From NCBI GenBank assembly GCA_002307235.1, contig DBTV01000034.1:1-7246 (forward strand): a stretch of DNA of 7,246 bases, in the 5' to 3' direction. The notes beneath the pieces are model-generated. The model was not told the origin of the DNA. It saw only the letters and a list, made by a program, of their open reading frames with translations, and ran no database searches. This stretch comes from Acidobacteriaceae bacterium UBA1307 (GTDB lineage: Bacteria > Acidobacteriota > Terriglobia > Terriglobales > Acidobacteriaceae). Position numbers and translations under genes: made by a program. Positions 1-6,019 of the stretch are shown here, piece by piece (the stretch's first letter is position 1; every line of letters begins with the position of its first letter).

Positions 1-200
1 GGTTGCCGCCCTGGAACTGGTTCTGCGGCTGGCCGCCACTGAAGCCGCCACGATTGCCGCCGCCCTGCATCTGCTGCTGCTGCATGTGCGACTGAGGCTG
101 GTTGCCCTGCTGCTGGAACTGCTGCGCACCGCCGTGGTTGCCACCCTGGAACTGGTTCTGCGGCTGGCCACCGCTGAAGCCGCCACGATTGCCGCCGCCA
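1..200 (-). repeat. In-frame 135-nt tandem repeat inside the WxPGxW-protein tail
   Basis: Bases 1-64 match bases 136-199 at 61 of 64 positions. The offset of 135 nt is 45 codons, so the repeat stays in frame. The three differences (positions 8, 35 and 38 against 143, 170 and 173) are all synonymous in the minus-strand frame. Each unit encodes a GGNRGGFSGGQPQNQFQGGN-type block. The array runs into the window edge, so more copies may lie beyond it. Confidence 0.85.
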
Positions 201-907
201 CCGTTATTACCACCGTTGAAGCCGATGGGCCGGACCACGGCCGCCGTCGCCGGGCGTCCGCCATTGAAGCGGGCAAAGTTGTTGCGGTCGCCCATCGCCG
301 CTGCCTGATGGTTGGCCTGGAAGCTGGTCGGTGCCATGTGCTGCTCGTGCATGGCCATGCGCTCTTCGGCACCCGGCATGTGGTTGACGCCGCCCGGTCC
401 GCCGCTGAAGGACACGCGGTTGTTCACCACCGTGTGATTCACGATCACCGTGTTGTTGATGTAGGTGTTGTGAATCGACGGGCCAACGTGCATCACAGCC
501 CTGTTGTAGGCAAAGTCATGCCCATGCCACTCGCCGCCCACGAAGCCGATGCCGAGATAGCCGCCGCCGTAGTTCACGCCGCCGTAGTAGCCGATATGGC
601 GGCCCCAGTAGCCCGGGTGCCACAGATACACGCCCTCGCCCCAGCCCCAGTAGCCGGGCGTCCACAACGCGCCTTCATAGGGGGCCGGAACCCACGAGCC
701 GGGGACCCAATAGTAGCCGTCGCCACCATAGGACCAGTAACCGGGCGTCCACATCCAACCCGGCTCCGGGCAGGGCGGAACCTCGTAGACCGGCAGGGCT
801 GGCGGCGCAAAACCTACGCTGATAAAGACCCCCGCAAAGGATGAGGCGGGAACCACAGAGAGAGCCAACGCCAGAAGCGCCAGGCGAATGGAGCGGAATT
901 TCGACAT
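1..907 (-). CDS. Secreted WxPGxW-repeat protein with Gly/Gln/Asn-rich tail (3' end outside window)
   Basis: The reading frame starts at an ATG (907-905) behind AGGAGG (913-918 on the complement) with a 5-nt spacer, and stays open for 302 codons to the window edge. Residues 1-25 form a signal peptide: a basic start (MSKFRSIR), a hydrophobic core and an A-S-S-F-A end. Residues 51-101 carry four WxPGxW motifs (WTPGYW, WVPGSW, WTPGYW, WHPGYW), which matches the WXXGXW / YXWGXW repeat family. A Gly/Tyr-rich stretch follows (about 104-125), then an Asn/Val segment (about 145-163). From about 225 the protein is low complexity, rich in Gly, Asn and Gln, with a 45-residue tandem repeat (about 238-257 and 283-302). 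The family has no established enzymatic role; an extracellular or envelope structural role is an inference. The tail is probably disordered. The gene is divergent from tmk, with a 253-bp gap. The family call is firm and the function is unknown. Confidence 0.85.
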   Translation of the reverse strand, partial: MSKFRSIRLALLALALSVVPASSFAGVFISVGFAPPALPVYEVPPCPEPGWMWTPGYWSYGGDGYYWVPGSWVPAPYEGALWTPGYWGWGEGVYLWHPGYWGRHIGYYGGVNYGGGYLGIGFVGGEWHGHDFAYNRAVMHVGPSIHNTYINNTVIVNHTVVNNRVSFSGGPGGVNHMPGAEERMAMHEQHMAPTSFQANHQAAAMGDRNNFARFNGGRPATAAVVRPIGFNGGNNGGGGNRGGFSGGQPQNQFQGGNHGGAQQFQQQGNQPQSHMQQQQMQGGGNRGGFSGGQPQNQFQGGN

Positions 908-964
908 ACTTGCCTCCTAGAAATCATGTGCGCCAGCCCCAGGAATCCTGCCGCAACGCGTTTC

Positions 965-993
965 AGTCTACTTGCTCAGAACCCTGCCCCCAA
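965..993 (-). promoter_or_regulatory. Possible sigma70-type promoter for the WxPGxW-protein gene
   Basis: On the minus strand, TTGGGG (complement of 988-993) and TAGACT (complement of 965-970) are separated by 17 nt, upstream of the start at 907. This would give a 5' leader of about 50 nt. The match to consensus is modest (3/6 and 4/6), and no conservation data support it. Confidence 0.25.
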
Positions 994-1160
994 CAAGAAG
1001 TTGTTCAAAAAAGATGAAAACAGGCATGACGCCCGGCAGGCTGTCTGTTCGGTTCCGATCACTCTCCGGGCAAAGAACGCCGTTTTTTCGCCACCGCGCA
1101 CGCGAAGGCCCCGCACGGAAATCCCGACCCGGAAAAAGAAAATGCAGTAGACTGAAGGCC

Positions 1161-1835
1161 ATGCCGCACGGTGTTTTCATCACGTTTGAAGGGCTCGACG
1201 GATCGGGCAAAACCACCCAGATTCGCAAGCTCGCCGCCTGGCTGTCGAAGCGCGGCATTGAGCCGGTTGTGACCCGCCAGCCCGGCGGCACGGCCACCGG
1301 CGACCAGATTCGCGCCCTTCTGCTCGACGCCCGCACCACGGCGCTCGCCCCCATGGCCGAAATGGCTCTGATGTTCGCCGACCGCGCCCAGGCCATCGCC
1401 GAGGTGATTCGTCCGGCGCTTGCGGCGGGCAAAATCGTGCTCTGCGACCGCTTCACCGACTCCACCGAGGCCTACCAGGGCGGCGGCCGGGCGCTCGGCT
1501 CCGAGCCCGTGCTCGCCCTGCACCGCACCGTCTGCGGCAACCTTGACCCCGACCTGACGATTCTGCTGCTTCCCTCGCTGGCGGCCTCGCTGGCCCGCGC
1601 CCGCCGCCGCAACCAGAAGACCGAGGCCGACACCGGCACCAATGAGGACCGCTTTGAGCAGGAGGCCGATTCCTTCCACCAGAAGGTCTGGGAAGGCTAT
1701 AAAACAATCGCCGACCGCGAACCGGGCCGCGTGGTGCGCATCGATGGCGATCTCGGCATCGACGAGGTCCATGAACAGGTCGTCGAGGCCGTCGTCGAAC
1801 GGCTTCTGCTCGCCGGCTGGAAGCACGCGGGCTAG
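1161..1835 (+). CDS. tmk: Thymidylate kinase (dTMP kinase)
   Basis: The product is a 224-residue cytosolic kinase that phosphorylates dTMP to dTDP with ATP, an essential step towards dTTP. The P-loop is at residues 10-19 (EGLDGSGKTT). The family signature is at 93-107, with D96-R97-F98, S101 and AYQG at 104-107. The substrate-loop motif reads TRQPGGT (38-44), where the usual glutamate of TREPGGT is a glutamine. An Arg-rich LID segment lies at about 146-164 (RARRR...EDRFE). The strand after DPDLT reads ILLLPS rather than the common LLLDV. The frame is open for 63 codons upstream, but the ATG at 1161 is chosen because it puts FITFEG at the usual distance from the N-terminus. The ribosome site is weak (GAAGG only 2 nt before the ATG). 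holB follows 65 bp downstream on the same strand, a pairing common in bacteria. The enzyme identity is very secure. Confidence 0.96.
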   Translation: MPHGVFITFEGLDGSGKTTQIRKLAAWLSKRGIEPVVTRQPGGTATGDQIRALLLDARTTALAPMAEMALMFADRAQAIAEVIRPALAAGKIVLCDRFTDSTEAYQGGGRALGSEPVLALHRTVCGNLDPDLTILLLPSLAASLARARRRNQKTEADTGTNEDRFEQEADSFHQKVWEGYKTIADREPGRVVRIDGDLGIDEVHEQVVEAVVERLLLAGWKHAG

Positions 1836-1900
1836 GGTCCAGTTTCTGCCGACTTTTCCTCAGCCTCCCGCTTGCCACGCGAATCGCCTACACTTTTCCT

Positions 1901-3001
1901 GTGGGCTTTCGATCTTTTCTTGGCAATTCGGCGACGGTCACGCATCTGCGTGAGGCAGTGCGGGCTGAACGCTTTCCGCATTCGATGATTCTGGCCGGGC
2001 CGCGCGGCGCGGGCAAGTACACGCTGGCGCTGATGCTGACCCAGACGGTCAACTGCCTGGAACCGACCGAAACCGACGGGCTGCCCGACTTCTGCGGCCA
2101 CTGCCGCAACTGCACCCGCATCGCCGAGGCCGCTGACCTTGAGGCCCGCGTCGCCGAGGCCGTCGAGGCTCGTGAGGCTCTGCGCGACGTGGACAAGCGC
2201 GAGACCCGCATCCTCATCCAGCCCCACCCCGACGTGATCATCGTGCCCCCCGACCCGCCGCAGCTTTTGATCAAGCTCGGCCAGGTTCGTCAGGCCATCC
2301 ACGCGGCCTATTACCGGCCGCCGAACGAGGCTCGCCGGGCCTTCACCATCTTCACCAGCTCGGCCTTCATGAAAGAGGCGGAAAATAGCCTTTTGAAGCT
2401 GCTCGAAGAGCCGCCCGAGCACACCTCGCTGATTCTGCTTACCGAGAACCCGCAGGAGCTGCTGCCGACCATCCGCTCGCGGGCCAGCATCCACCGGCTC
2501 GGAGCCCTTGCGCCCGAGGAGCTTGAAACGCTGCTGGCCGAGCGTCGCCCGGAGCTGAAGCCCCGCGACCGTGCGCTGGTCGCCCGCCTGTCAGAAGGGG
2601 CCGTGGGCCGCGCCGTCGGCTTCGACCTTGAGGCCTATCTCAACAGCCGCCAGGACGCGCTGACGATTCTGCACACGGCGCTGCGCGAGCCGGACTACAC
2701 GCGCCTGTTCCACGCCACCGAGGCCTATCGCGCCGGGGCCGAGGGGCAGGAGAAGACCGTAGCCCTGCTGCGCACGCTCTCAAGCCTGCTCGAAGACCTG
2801 CTGCTGCTTTCGGCCGGTACGCCGGAGCTGGTCCGCAACCTCGATCTGGCACAAGAACTCGACCGGATGAGCCGCGGGCTTTCGATCGACTGGATCGACG
2901 GCGCGGCGCGCGCGCTCGGCAAAGTGCAGCAGGGGATGCGCCGTAACCTCTTGCGCTCTCTCTCGCTGGACGCGATGGCCGTTTCGCTCGCCCGGGACTG
3001 A
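1901..3001 (+). CDS. holB: DNA polymerase III subunit delta-prime
   Basis: This 366-residue protein is the probable delta-prime subunit of the replicative clamp loader, which places the beta sliding clamp on primed DNA. The order of motifs fits the clamp-loader AAA+ fold: an N-terminal FLGNSATVTHLREAV segment, a P-loop-like GPRGAGKY (33-40), a zinc module with C52, C65, C68 and C71, then LLKLLEEPP (164-172) and TENPQELLPTIRSR (181-194). Both nucleotide motifs are degenerate: the P-loop has Tyr where Ser/Thr is expected, and the Walker B region reads TIFTSSAF. This is consistent with delta-prime not being the ATP-hydrolysing subunit. The trans-acting arginine is kept (R194), but the SRC motif is SRA. 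An acidic, helical-looking insert sits at about 75-107. The start is GTG; no ATG, GTG or TTG lies in frame between it and the tmk stop, and no clear Shine-Dalgarno is visible. A gamma/tau (DnaX) subunit is less likely because of the broken ATPase motifs and the length. Confidence 0.92.
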   Translation: MGFRSFLGNSATVTHLREAVRAERFPHSMILAGPRGAGKYTLALMLTQTVNCLEPTETDGLPDFCGHCRNCTRIAEAADLEARVAEAVEAREALRDVDKRETRILIQPHPDVIIVPPDPPQLLIKLGQVRQAIHAAYYRPPNEARRAFTIFTSSAFMKEAENSLLKLLEEPPEHTSLILLTENPQELLPTIRSRASIHRLGALAPEELETLLAERRPELKPRDRALVARLSEGAVGRAVGFDLEAYLNSRQDALTILHTALREPDYTRLFHATEAYRAGAEGQEKTVALLRTLSSLLEDLLLLSAGTPELVRNLDLAQELDRMSRGLSIDWIDGAARALGKVQQGMRRNLLRSLSLDAMAVSLARD

Positions 3002-3276
3002 TTCCCGTTCTCGCAAGGGTTTTCACAAAAGAAGCAACCCCGCGCCTGAAATCCGCATCACTCTAAGCAGACACTACCGCATAGTAGAGCTGTAGGAGAT
3101 CACGAAAATGGACTATCGTGTCCGTTTCCGCGCTCTGGCTGTCGCTGATCTCAACGCGCTGACCGTCTAACGCAGTAGTTTTCGTCCGAGCCTCAGACAC
3201 GCAATGCAGAATCCCCAGAAGATTCGCACCGGCTCGCGACGCACTTCATTTGTCTTTTTGGAAGGAGTTTTTCCCC
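3002..3276 (+). other. Intergenic region between holB and hfq
   Basis: This gap of 275 bp holds the possible small ORF at 3108-3170. It also has a weak inverted pair, CGAGCC (3187-3192) with GGCTCG (3232-3237). No convincing promoter or intrinsic terminator is visible, so it is unclear whether hfq is transcribed from here or by read-through from tmk-holB. Confidence 0.5.
3108..3170 (+). CDS. Possible 20-codon small ORF / leader peptide before hfq
   Basis: An ATG at 3108 is preceded by AGGAG (3094-3098) at a 9-nt spacing, which is a good ribosome binding site. The frame ends at TAA (3168-3170). It would encode MDYRVRFRALAVADLNALTV. I do not recognise this peptide; it has no membrane segment and shows no run of one amino acid that would suggest attenuation. 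It lies 106 bp after holB and 106 bp before hfq, on the same strand. It could be a true small protein, a leader peptide affecting hfq, or a chance ORF. The only evidence is the ribosome site and position, so confidence is low. Confidence 0.35.
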   Translation: MDYRVRFRALAVADLNALTV

Positions 3277-3606
3277 ATGAACGAAACTGTTGCCAAGTCC
3301 CCCGGCGGCGAAGAGAGCCTGAACAGACCACGCCGGCGCATGATCCGCACCCGCCCCGAACCGCTAACCTCGCACGCCTCCATGCTCCCCAGCGAAGAGG
3401 TCCCCCAGCATCAGGCCGAACTCTTCTACATGCAGAAGCAGATCCAGGCGCAGACGCAGATGGTCATCGTCCTGGAAGATGGCGAAAAGGTGGAGGGCTG
3501 CATCGAGTGGTATGACCGCAATGTGCTGAAGGTGCGCGGCAAAACCCGCACCATGGTCTACAAAAGCTCCATCAAATACATGCACAAGCTCGGCGAAAAC
3601 GACTAA
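3277..3606 (+). CDS. hfq: Divergent Hfq-like RNA chaperone with N-terminal extension
   Basis: The 109-residue product has an Sm/Hfq domain at about 46-105. Hfq normally forms a hexameric ring that helps small RNAs pair with mRNAs. The domain aligns to E. coli Hfq without gaps (add 40 to E. coli numbers). Kept residues are G69, K71, G74, I76, D80, V83, M93, V94, Y95, K96 and I99. Changed residues are E48 for Gln8, V65 for Tyr25, D68 for Asn28 and S97 for His57, and the rim patch RRER (E. coli 16-19) is IQAQ (56-59). The first 45 or so residues form a polar, Arg-rich and probably disordered extension (RPRRR at 17-21, RTR at 24-26). The ATG at 3277 follows GGAAGGAG (3260-3267) at 9 nt, so an in-frame TTG at 3250 is rejected. 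The Hfq fold is well supported; canonical sRNA chaperone activity is uncertain. The gene converges on sua5. Confidence 0.87.
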   Translation: MNETVAKSPGGEESLNRPRRRMIRTRPEPLTSHASMLPSEEVPQHQAELFYMQKQIQAQTQMVIVLEDGEKVEGCIEWYDRNVLKVRGKTRTMVYKSSIKYMHKLGEND

Positions 3607-3631
3607 GACATCCCGATCTTCGCATCGTTTT

Positions 3632-3680
3632 GACCAGAACCAGAGGGAACCGTTGTCTACTGTTCCCTCTGGTTCTGGTC
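3632..3680. terminator. Perfect 19-bp hairpin between convergent hfq and sua5
   Basis: GACCAGAACCAGAGGGAAC (3632-3650) pairs perfectly with 3662-3680 across an 11-nt loop. It starts 26 bp after the hfq stop and lies 63 bp beyond the sua5 stop, so it could end transcripts from both sides. No T-run follows on either strand, so it is not a classic intrinsic terminator; it may act as a transcript-end stabiliser or a Rho-assisted stop. Confidence 0.6.
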
Positions 3681-3719
3681 CCTTCTCCCTGCTCCCTTCA
3701 GTCCCTATGTCCTGGTCCC
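3680..3719 (-). repeat. G-rich AGGGA repeat tract with G-quadruplex pattern
   Basis: Six TCCCT copies (AGGGA on the minus strand) begin at 3664, 3679, 3686, 3693, 3702 and 3716. On the minus strand, the four G-triplets complementary to 3680-3682, 3687-3689, 3694-3696 and 3703-3705 have loops of 6, 4 and 4 nt, which fits the G3N1-7 quadruplex rule. The sua5 transcript would carry this G-rich strand just before it reaches the 19-bp hairpin. The repeats overlap the right arm of that hairpin. Confidence 0.6.
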
Positions 3720-3743
3720 TGACTTTCCACGTCCCAGTCTTTT

Positions 3744-4808
3744 TCACTTCGTCCTTGCCGCTTTGCCCAACCGGTCGGCGATGGCCGCGCCAATGCCGTC
3801 GGCGGCGGGCAGCGGGCACAGAATCACCGTGCAACCGCGGTCGTCGAGCGCGCGCAGACCAGCATAGAGGCCGTGCGCCAGTTCGGCGGGCTCGGCCCAG
3901 CGGCCCCAGGCGAAGAGCTCCGCGCCTGCAAGTTCTTCAGGAACAGCCAGTTCCGTCGGCTTCATCCAGCCGATCCGCTCCCCCGTATTTTTCTTGCTTT
4001 CCTCGACTAGCCGGGCAGAAAGCGCCTCGAAGCGGTCCTCGATCAGGATCAGCCGGGCCTTGGGCGCGTAGTGGCGAATGCCGACGCCGGGCGAGGGCAG
4101 AGCCTCGTGCGGCGTCTCCTCGATTTTTTCCTTTTTTTCCTTGAGATGAAAAAACTCCGCCGGTCCCGCCACGGCGCGAATCTGCTCAAGCGTCACGGCA
4201 CCCGGCCGGTAGACGACGATCGGGCTCTGCGTGGGGTCAAGCACTGTGGATTCAACACCGTGCCGCGCCTCCCCGGCATCGACGATGGCATCGATGCGGC
4301 CGTCGAGATCGGCCAGAACGTGTGCCGCCGTCGTCGGGCTGGTATGGCTGAAGAGGTTTGCCGAGGGCGCGGCCACCGGCACGCCGGCACGGCGAATCAG
4401 CTCGAGCGCGACCGGATGCGCCGGCATACGGATGCCCACCAGCGACCGGCCTGAAGTAACGGCGTCGGAGATCGCCCGGCTGCGCGGCAACAGCAGCGTC
4501 ATCGGCCCGGGCCAGTAGGCCGCCATCAGCGTGCGGGCAGAGGCGGGAACGGAGTCCACCAACCCATCAAGCTGTTCAAGATCAGAGATATGCACAATCA
4601 CCGGATCCCAGCTCGGCCGCTGCTTGGCGGCAAAGATGCGGGCCACGGCCTCGGCGTCGAGCGCGTTCGCACCCAACCCGTAGACGGTTTCGGTGGGCAG
4701 GGCGACGAGGCCGCCCGCGCGCAGAATCTCCGCCGCGCGCTCCAGGGCGGCGGCGGCTTCGGCCGTATTCAACTGGCCGGGATCGACGGACAAACGCAAA
4801 GTCTTCAC
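3744..4808 (-). CDS. L-threonylcarbamoyladenylate synthase, two-domain Sua5 type
   Basis: This 354-residue cytosolic enzyme makes threonylcarbamoyl-AMP from threonine, bicarbonate and ATP, the first step of t6A37 modification in ANN-decoding tRNAs. Counting from the GTG start, the YrdC domain spans about 14-215. It has PTETVYGLG (38-46), K62-Q-R64-P, WPGP (99-102), GIRMP (125-129) and PSAN (147-151, with S149 and N151), followed by GVESTVLD and YRPGAVT. The linker SPGVGIRHYAPK (239-250) matches the Sua5 linker that covers the active site, and a C-terminal Sua5 domain follows. This separates it from the single-domain TsaC. The GTG at 4808 is chosen because it starts about 14 residues before the domain. 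An ATG at 4883 would add 25 residues unlike the family and would overlap the divergent CYTH gene. The chosen GTG lacks a strong Shine-Dalgarno. Confidence 0.94.
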   Translation of the reverse strand: MKTLRLSVDPGQLNTAEAAAALERAAEILRAGGLVALPTETVYGLGANALDAEAVARIFAAKQRPSWDPVIVHISDLEQLDGLVDSVPASARTLMAAYWPGPMTLLLPRSRAISDAVTSGRSLVGIRMPAHPVALELIRRAGVPVAAPSANLFSHTSPTTAAHVLADLDGRIDAIVDAGEARHGVESTVLDPTQSPIVVYRPGAVTLEQIRAVAGPAEFFHLKEKKEKIEETPHEALPSPGVGIRHYAPKARLILIEDRFEALSARLVEESKKNTGERIGWMKPTELAVPEELAGAELFAWGRWAEPAELAHGLYAGLRALDDRGCTVILCPLPAADGIGAAIADRLGKAARTK

Positions 4809-4858
4809 TCTTTTATTTTCGCCCCTCGCCGCGCCGTGCGCCACCCGGCCCCGTCGCG

Positions 4859-4864
4859 TATACT
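4859..4864 (+). promoter_or_regulatory. Likely -10 element for the CYTH gene
   Basis: TATACT matches the sigma70 -10 consensus at 5 of 6 positions. It lies 11 bp before the ATG at 4876, so transcription would begin about 4-6 nt upstream of the start codon. No good -35 box is seen at the right distance (the hexamer there reads TGCGCC). Confidence 0.4.
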
Positions 4865-4875
4865 CGGCTTTTACC

Positions 4876-5460
4876 ATGGCCATTGAAACCGAGATTAAAT
4901 TTGTCGTGGCGGATGTCGCTGAGCTGAACCAGCGGCTGGAGGCGGCCGGATTCCGGCTTCAGACCCCGCGTTCGTTTGAAAGCAATGTTCTGTACGACAC
5001 CCCGGAGCGCCGCCTGCGCGCCCACACCGAGATTCTGCGCATTCGCGACTACGCCGGCCACTGGACGGTGACCCACAAGCGGCTGCCCGACGTCGGCCCA
5101 GGCGAGGACCGGCACAAACACCGCATCGAGACCGAGACCACCGTGGACGATGGCACCGTGCTCGCCGAGCTCTTCCGCTCCCTGGGGCTGACCGAGGCCT
5201 TCCGCTACGAGAAGTGGCGCACGGAGTGGCGCGAGGGCGCAGGCCACTGCGTCATCGACGAAACGCCCATCGGCAACTACGCCGAACTCGAGGGCGAGCC
5301 GGAGTGGATCGACCAGATGGCAGCGCGCATCGGCATCACGCCCGCCGACTACATCACGCTCAGCTACGGGCGACTGTTCGAGCAATGGCGCGAACGCAAC
5401 GGCTCCAAGGCCACCGATTTGACCTTCGCGGCAGTGGCGGAAACGGCTGAAAGAATCTAA
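4876..5460 (+). CDS. CYTH-domain protein (class IV adenylate cyclase CyaB-like)
   Basis: The 194-residue protein belongs to the CYTH superfamily, whose triphosphate-tunnel enzymes act on ATP, thiamine triphosphate or inorganic triphosphate with a divalent metal. The defining ExExK is at E4, E6 and K8. Other tunnel residues are in place: R55 and R57 (LRIRDY), K68 (THKRLP), R83, E85 and E87 (RIETET), K113 and R115 (EKWRTEW), D128 (VIDETPIG) and E137 and E139 (AELEGE). Length and layout resemble class IV adenylate cyclase CyaB, but CYTH sequences alone do not reveal the substrate, so cyclic AMP synthesis is only one option; triphosphatase activity is the other. The ATG at 4876 is chosen because ExExK should lie near the N-terminus. 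No Shine-Dalgarno precedes it. It is divergent from sua5 and has no partner gene that hints at its role. Confidence 0.9.
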   Translation: MAIETEIKFVVADVAELNQRLEAAGFRLQTPRSFESNVLYDTPERRLRAHTEILRIRDYAGHWTVTHKRLPDVGPGEDRHKHRIETETTVDDGTVLAELFRSLGLTEAFRYEKWRTEWREGAGHCVIDETPIGNYAELEGEPEWIDQMAARIGITPADYITLSYGRLFEQWRERNGSKATDLTFAAVAETAERI

Positions 5461-5464
5461 TCTC

Positions 5465-5502
5465 TGTCCACCGAAGAGCCTTAAAAATCTCAAAGGTGGA
5501 CA
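5465..5502. repeat. 8-bp inverted repeat downstream of the CYTH gene
   Basis: TGTCCACC (5465-5472) and GGTGGACA (5495-5502) form a perfect inverted pair around a 22-nt AT-rich loop, starting 5 bp after the CYTH stop. There is no T-run, so it is a weak terminator candidate; an operator is also possible. The whole gap 5461-5659 is clearly more AT-rich than the flanking genes and probably holds the promoter of the next gene, though I see no confident -35/-10 pair. Confidence 0.4.
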
Positions 5503-5659
5503 AAATCAGCCTCGCCGACGTACGAACCAGCAAACGTAAAGCGAACAAAAACACTTGCCTGGGTACTTTAGTAAGAAAAACCAAACTTTTGTTCATGAAG
5601 TCTTGCAAATGGTCGATGAGTAATTTAGAGCGGTTCAATGCTCTGGAGGAAAAGGACCT

Positions 5660-6019
5660 ATGGACAGGATTCGAGTTTGGGGACGTCCGAGCGTACGGCG
5701 CGTGGGGACGTTATTGTTGCAGGCTGCCGCGCTGGCTCTCGTCGTCGTGCTGGCCATTCCGGCCAAGGCTGCCGATGAGCGCGCGGTCAAACAGCGTGTT
5801 CCGGTTGTGTACCCGGAGATTGCCAAGCGCATGAAGATTGGCGGCGAAGTTCGCGTGCAGGCCACCGTCGATGCCGCTGGCAAGGTAACGGCCGTCAAGG
5901 CTGTGAGCGGCAATCACATGCTCACGGTTGCGGCAGAAGACGCCGTGAAGAAGTGGAAGTTTGAATCAGGCGCAGGCGACGCAACGGTCACCGTGGCCAT
6001 CAACTTCAGCGCACAATAA
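5660..6019 (+). CDS. Small exported TonB C-terminal-domain protein
   Basis: The 119-residue product begins with a basic segment and a hydrophobic stretch (about 17-34) ending in AKA (35-37), which reads as a cleavable signal peptide. Residues 47-116 match the TonB C-terminal fold: VVYPEIAKRMKIGGEVRVQ, the DAAGKVTAVKAVSG turn, then AAEDAVKKWKFES and a final strand ending INF. TonB normally links the inner-membrane ExbB-ExbD motor to outer-membrane receptors, but this protein lacks the long Pro-rich spacer needed to cross the periplasm. A stand-alone periplasmic role is therefore more likely, and its function is unknown. The ATG at 5660 follows GGAGGA (5645-5650) at a 9-nt spacing, a strong site. 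No exbB, exbD or receptor gene is nearby. It converges on secA. An uncleaved membrane anchor instead of a signal peptide is possible. Confidence 0.85.
   Translation: MDRIRVWGRPSVRRVGTLLLQAAALALVVVLAIPAKAADERAVKQRVPVVYPEIAKRMKIGGEVRVQATVDAAGKVTAVKAVSGNHMLTVAAEDAVKKWKFESGAGDATVTVAINFSAQ

Noticed and set aside
86..844. Long plus-strand open frame (252 codons) opposite the WxPGxW gene
   Set aside because: It is antisense to a frame with a signal peptide, WxPGxW motifs and a strong ribosome site. Its Ala/Val/His-rich product is typical of a GC-rich antisense shadow.
992..1005. Short palindrome AACAA-GAAG-TTGTT near the WxPGxW promoter region
   Set aside because: A 5-bp arm is expected by chance, and nothing else links it to a known operator.
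972..1160. 63-codon upstream extension of tmk in the same frame
   Set aside because: The extension is Arg/Lys-rich, unlike any thymidylate kinase N-terminus; FITFEG lies near the start in this family.
1059..1826. Minus-strand open frame of 255 codons opposite tmk
   Set aside because: It lies antisense to a clear thymidylate kinase and has no recognisable motif of its own.
3250..3276. TTG start extending hfq by nine residues
   Set aside because: The ATG at 3277 has GGAAGGAG at an ideal spacing, and this Shine-Dalgarno would lie inside the extended frame.
4809..4883. 25-residue N-terminal extension of Sua5 from the ATG at 4883
   Set aside because: It does not resemble the YrdC domain, would overlap the divergent CYTH start, and would leave no room for the CYTH promoter outside coding sequence.
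4813..5493. Minus-strand open frame of 226 codons opposite the CYTH gene
   Set aside because: It is antisense to a gene with every CYTH motif intact; low-complexity composition and no domain.
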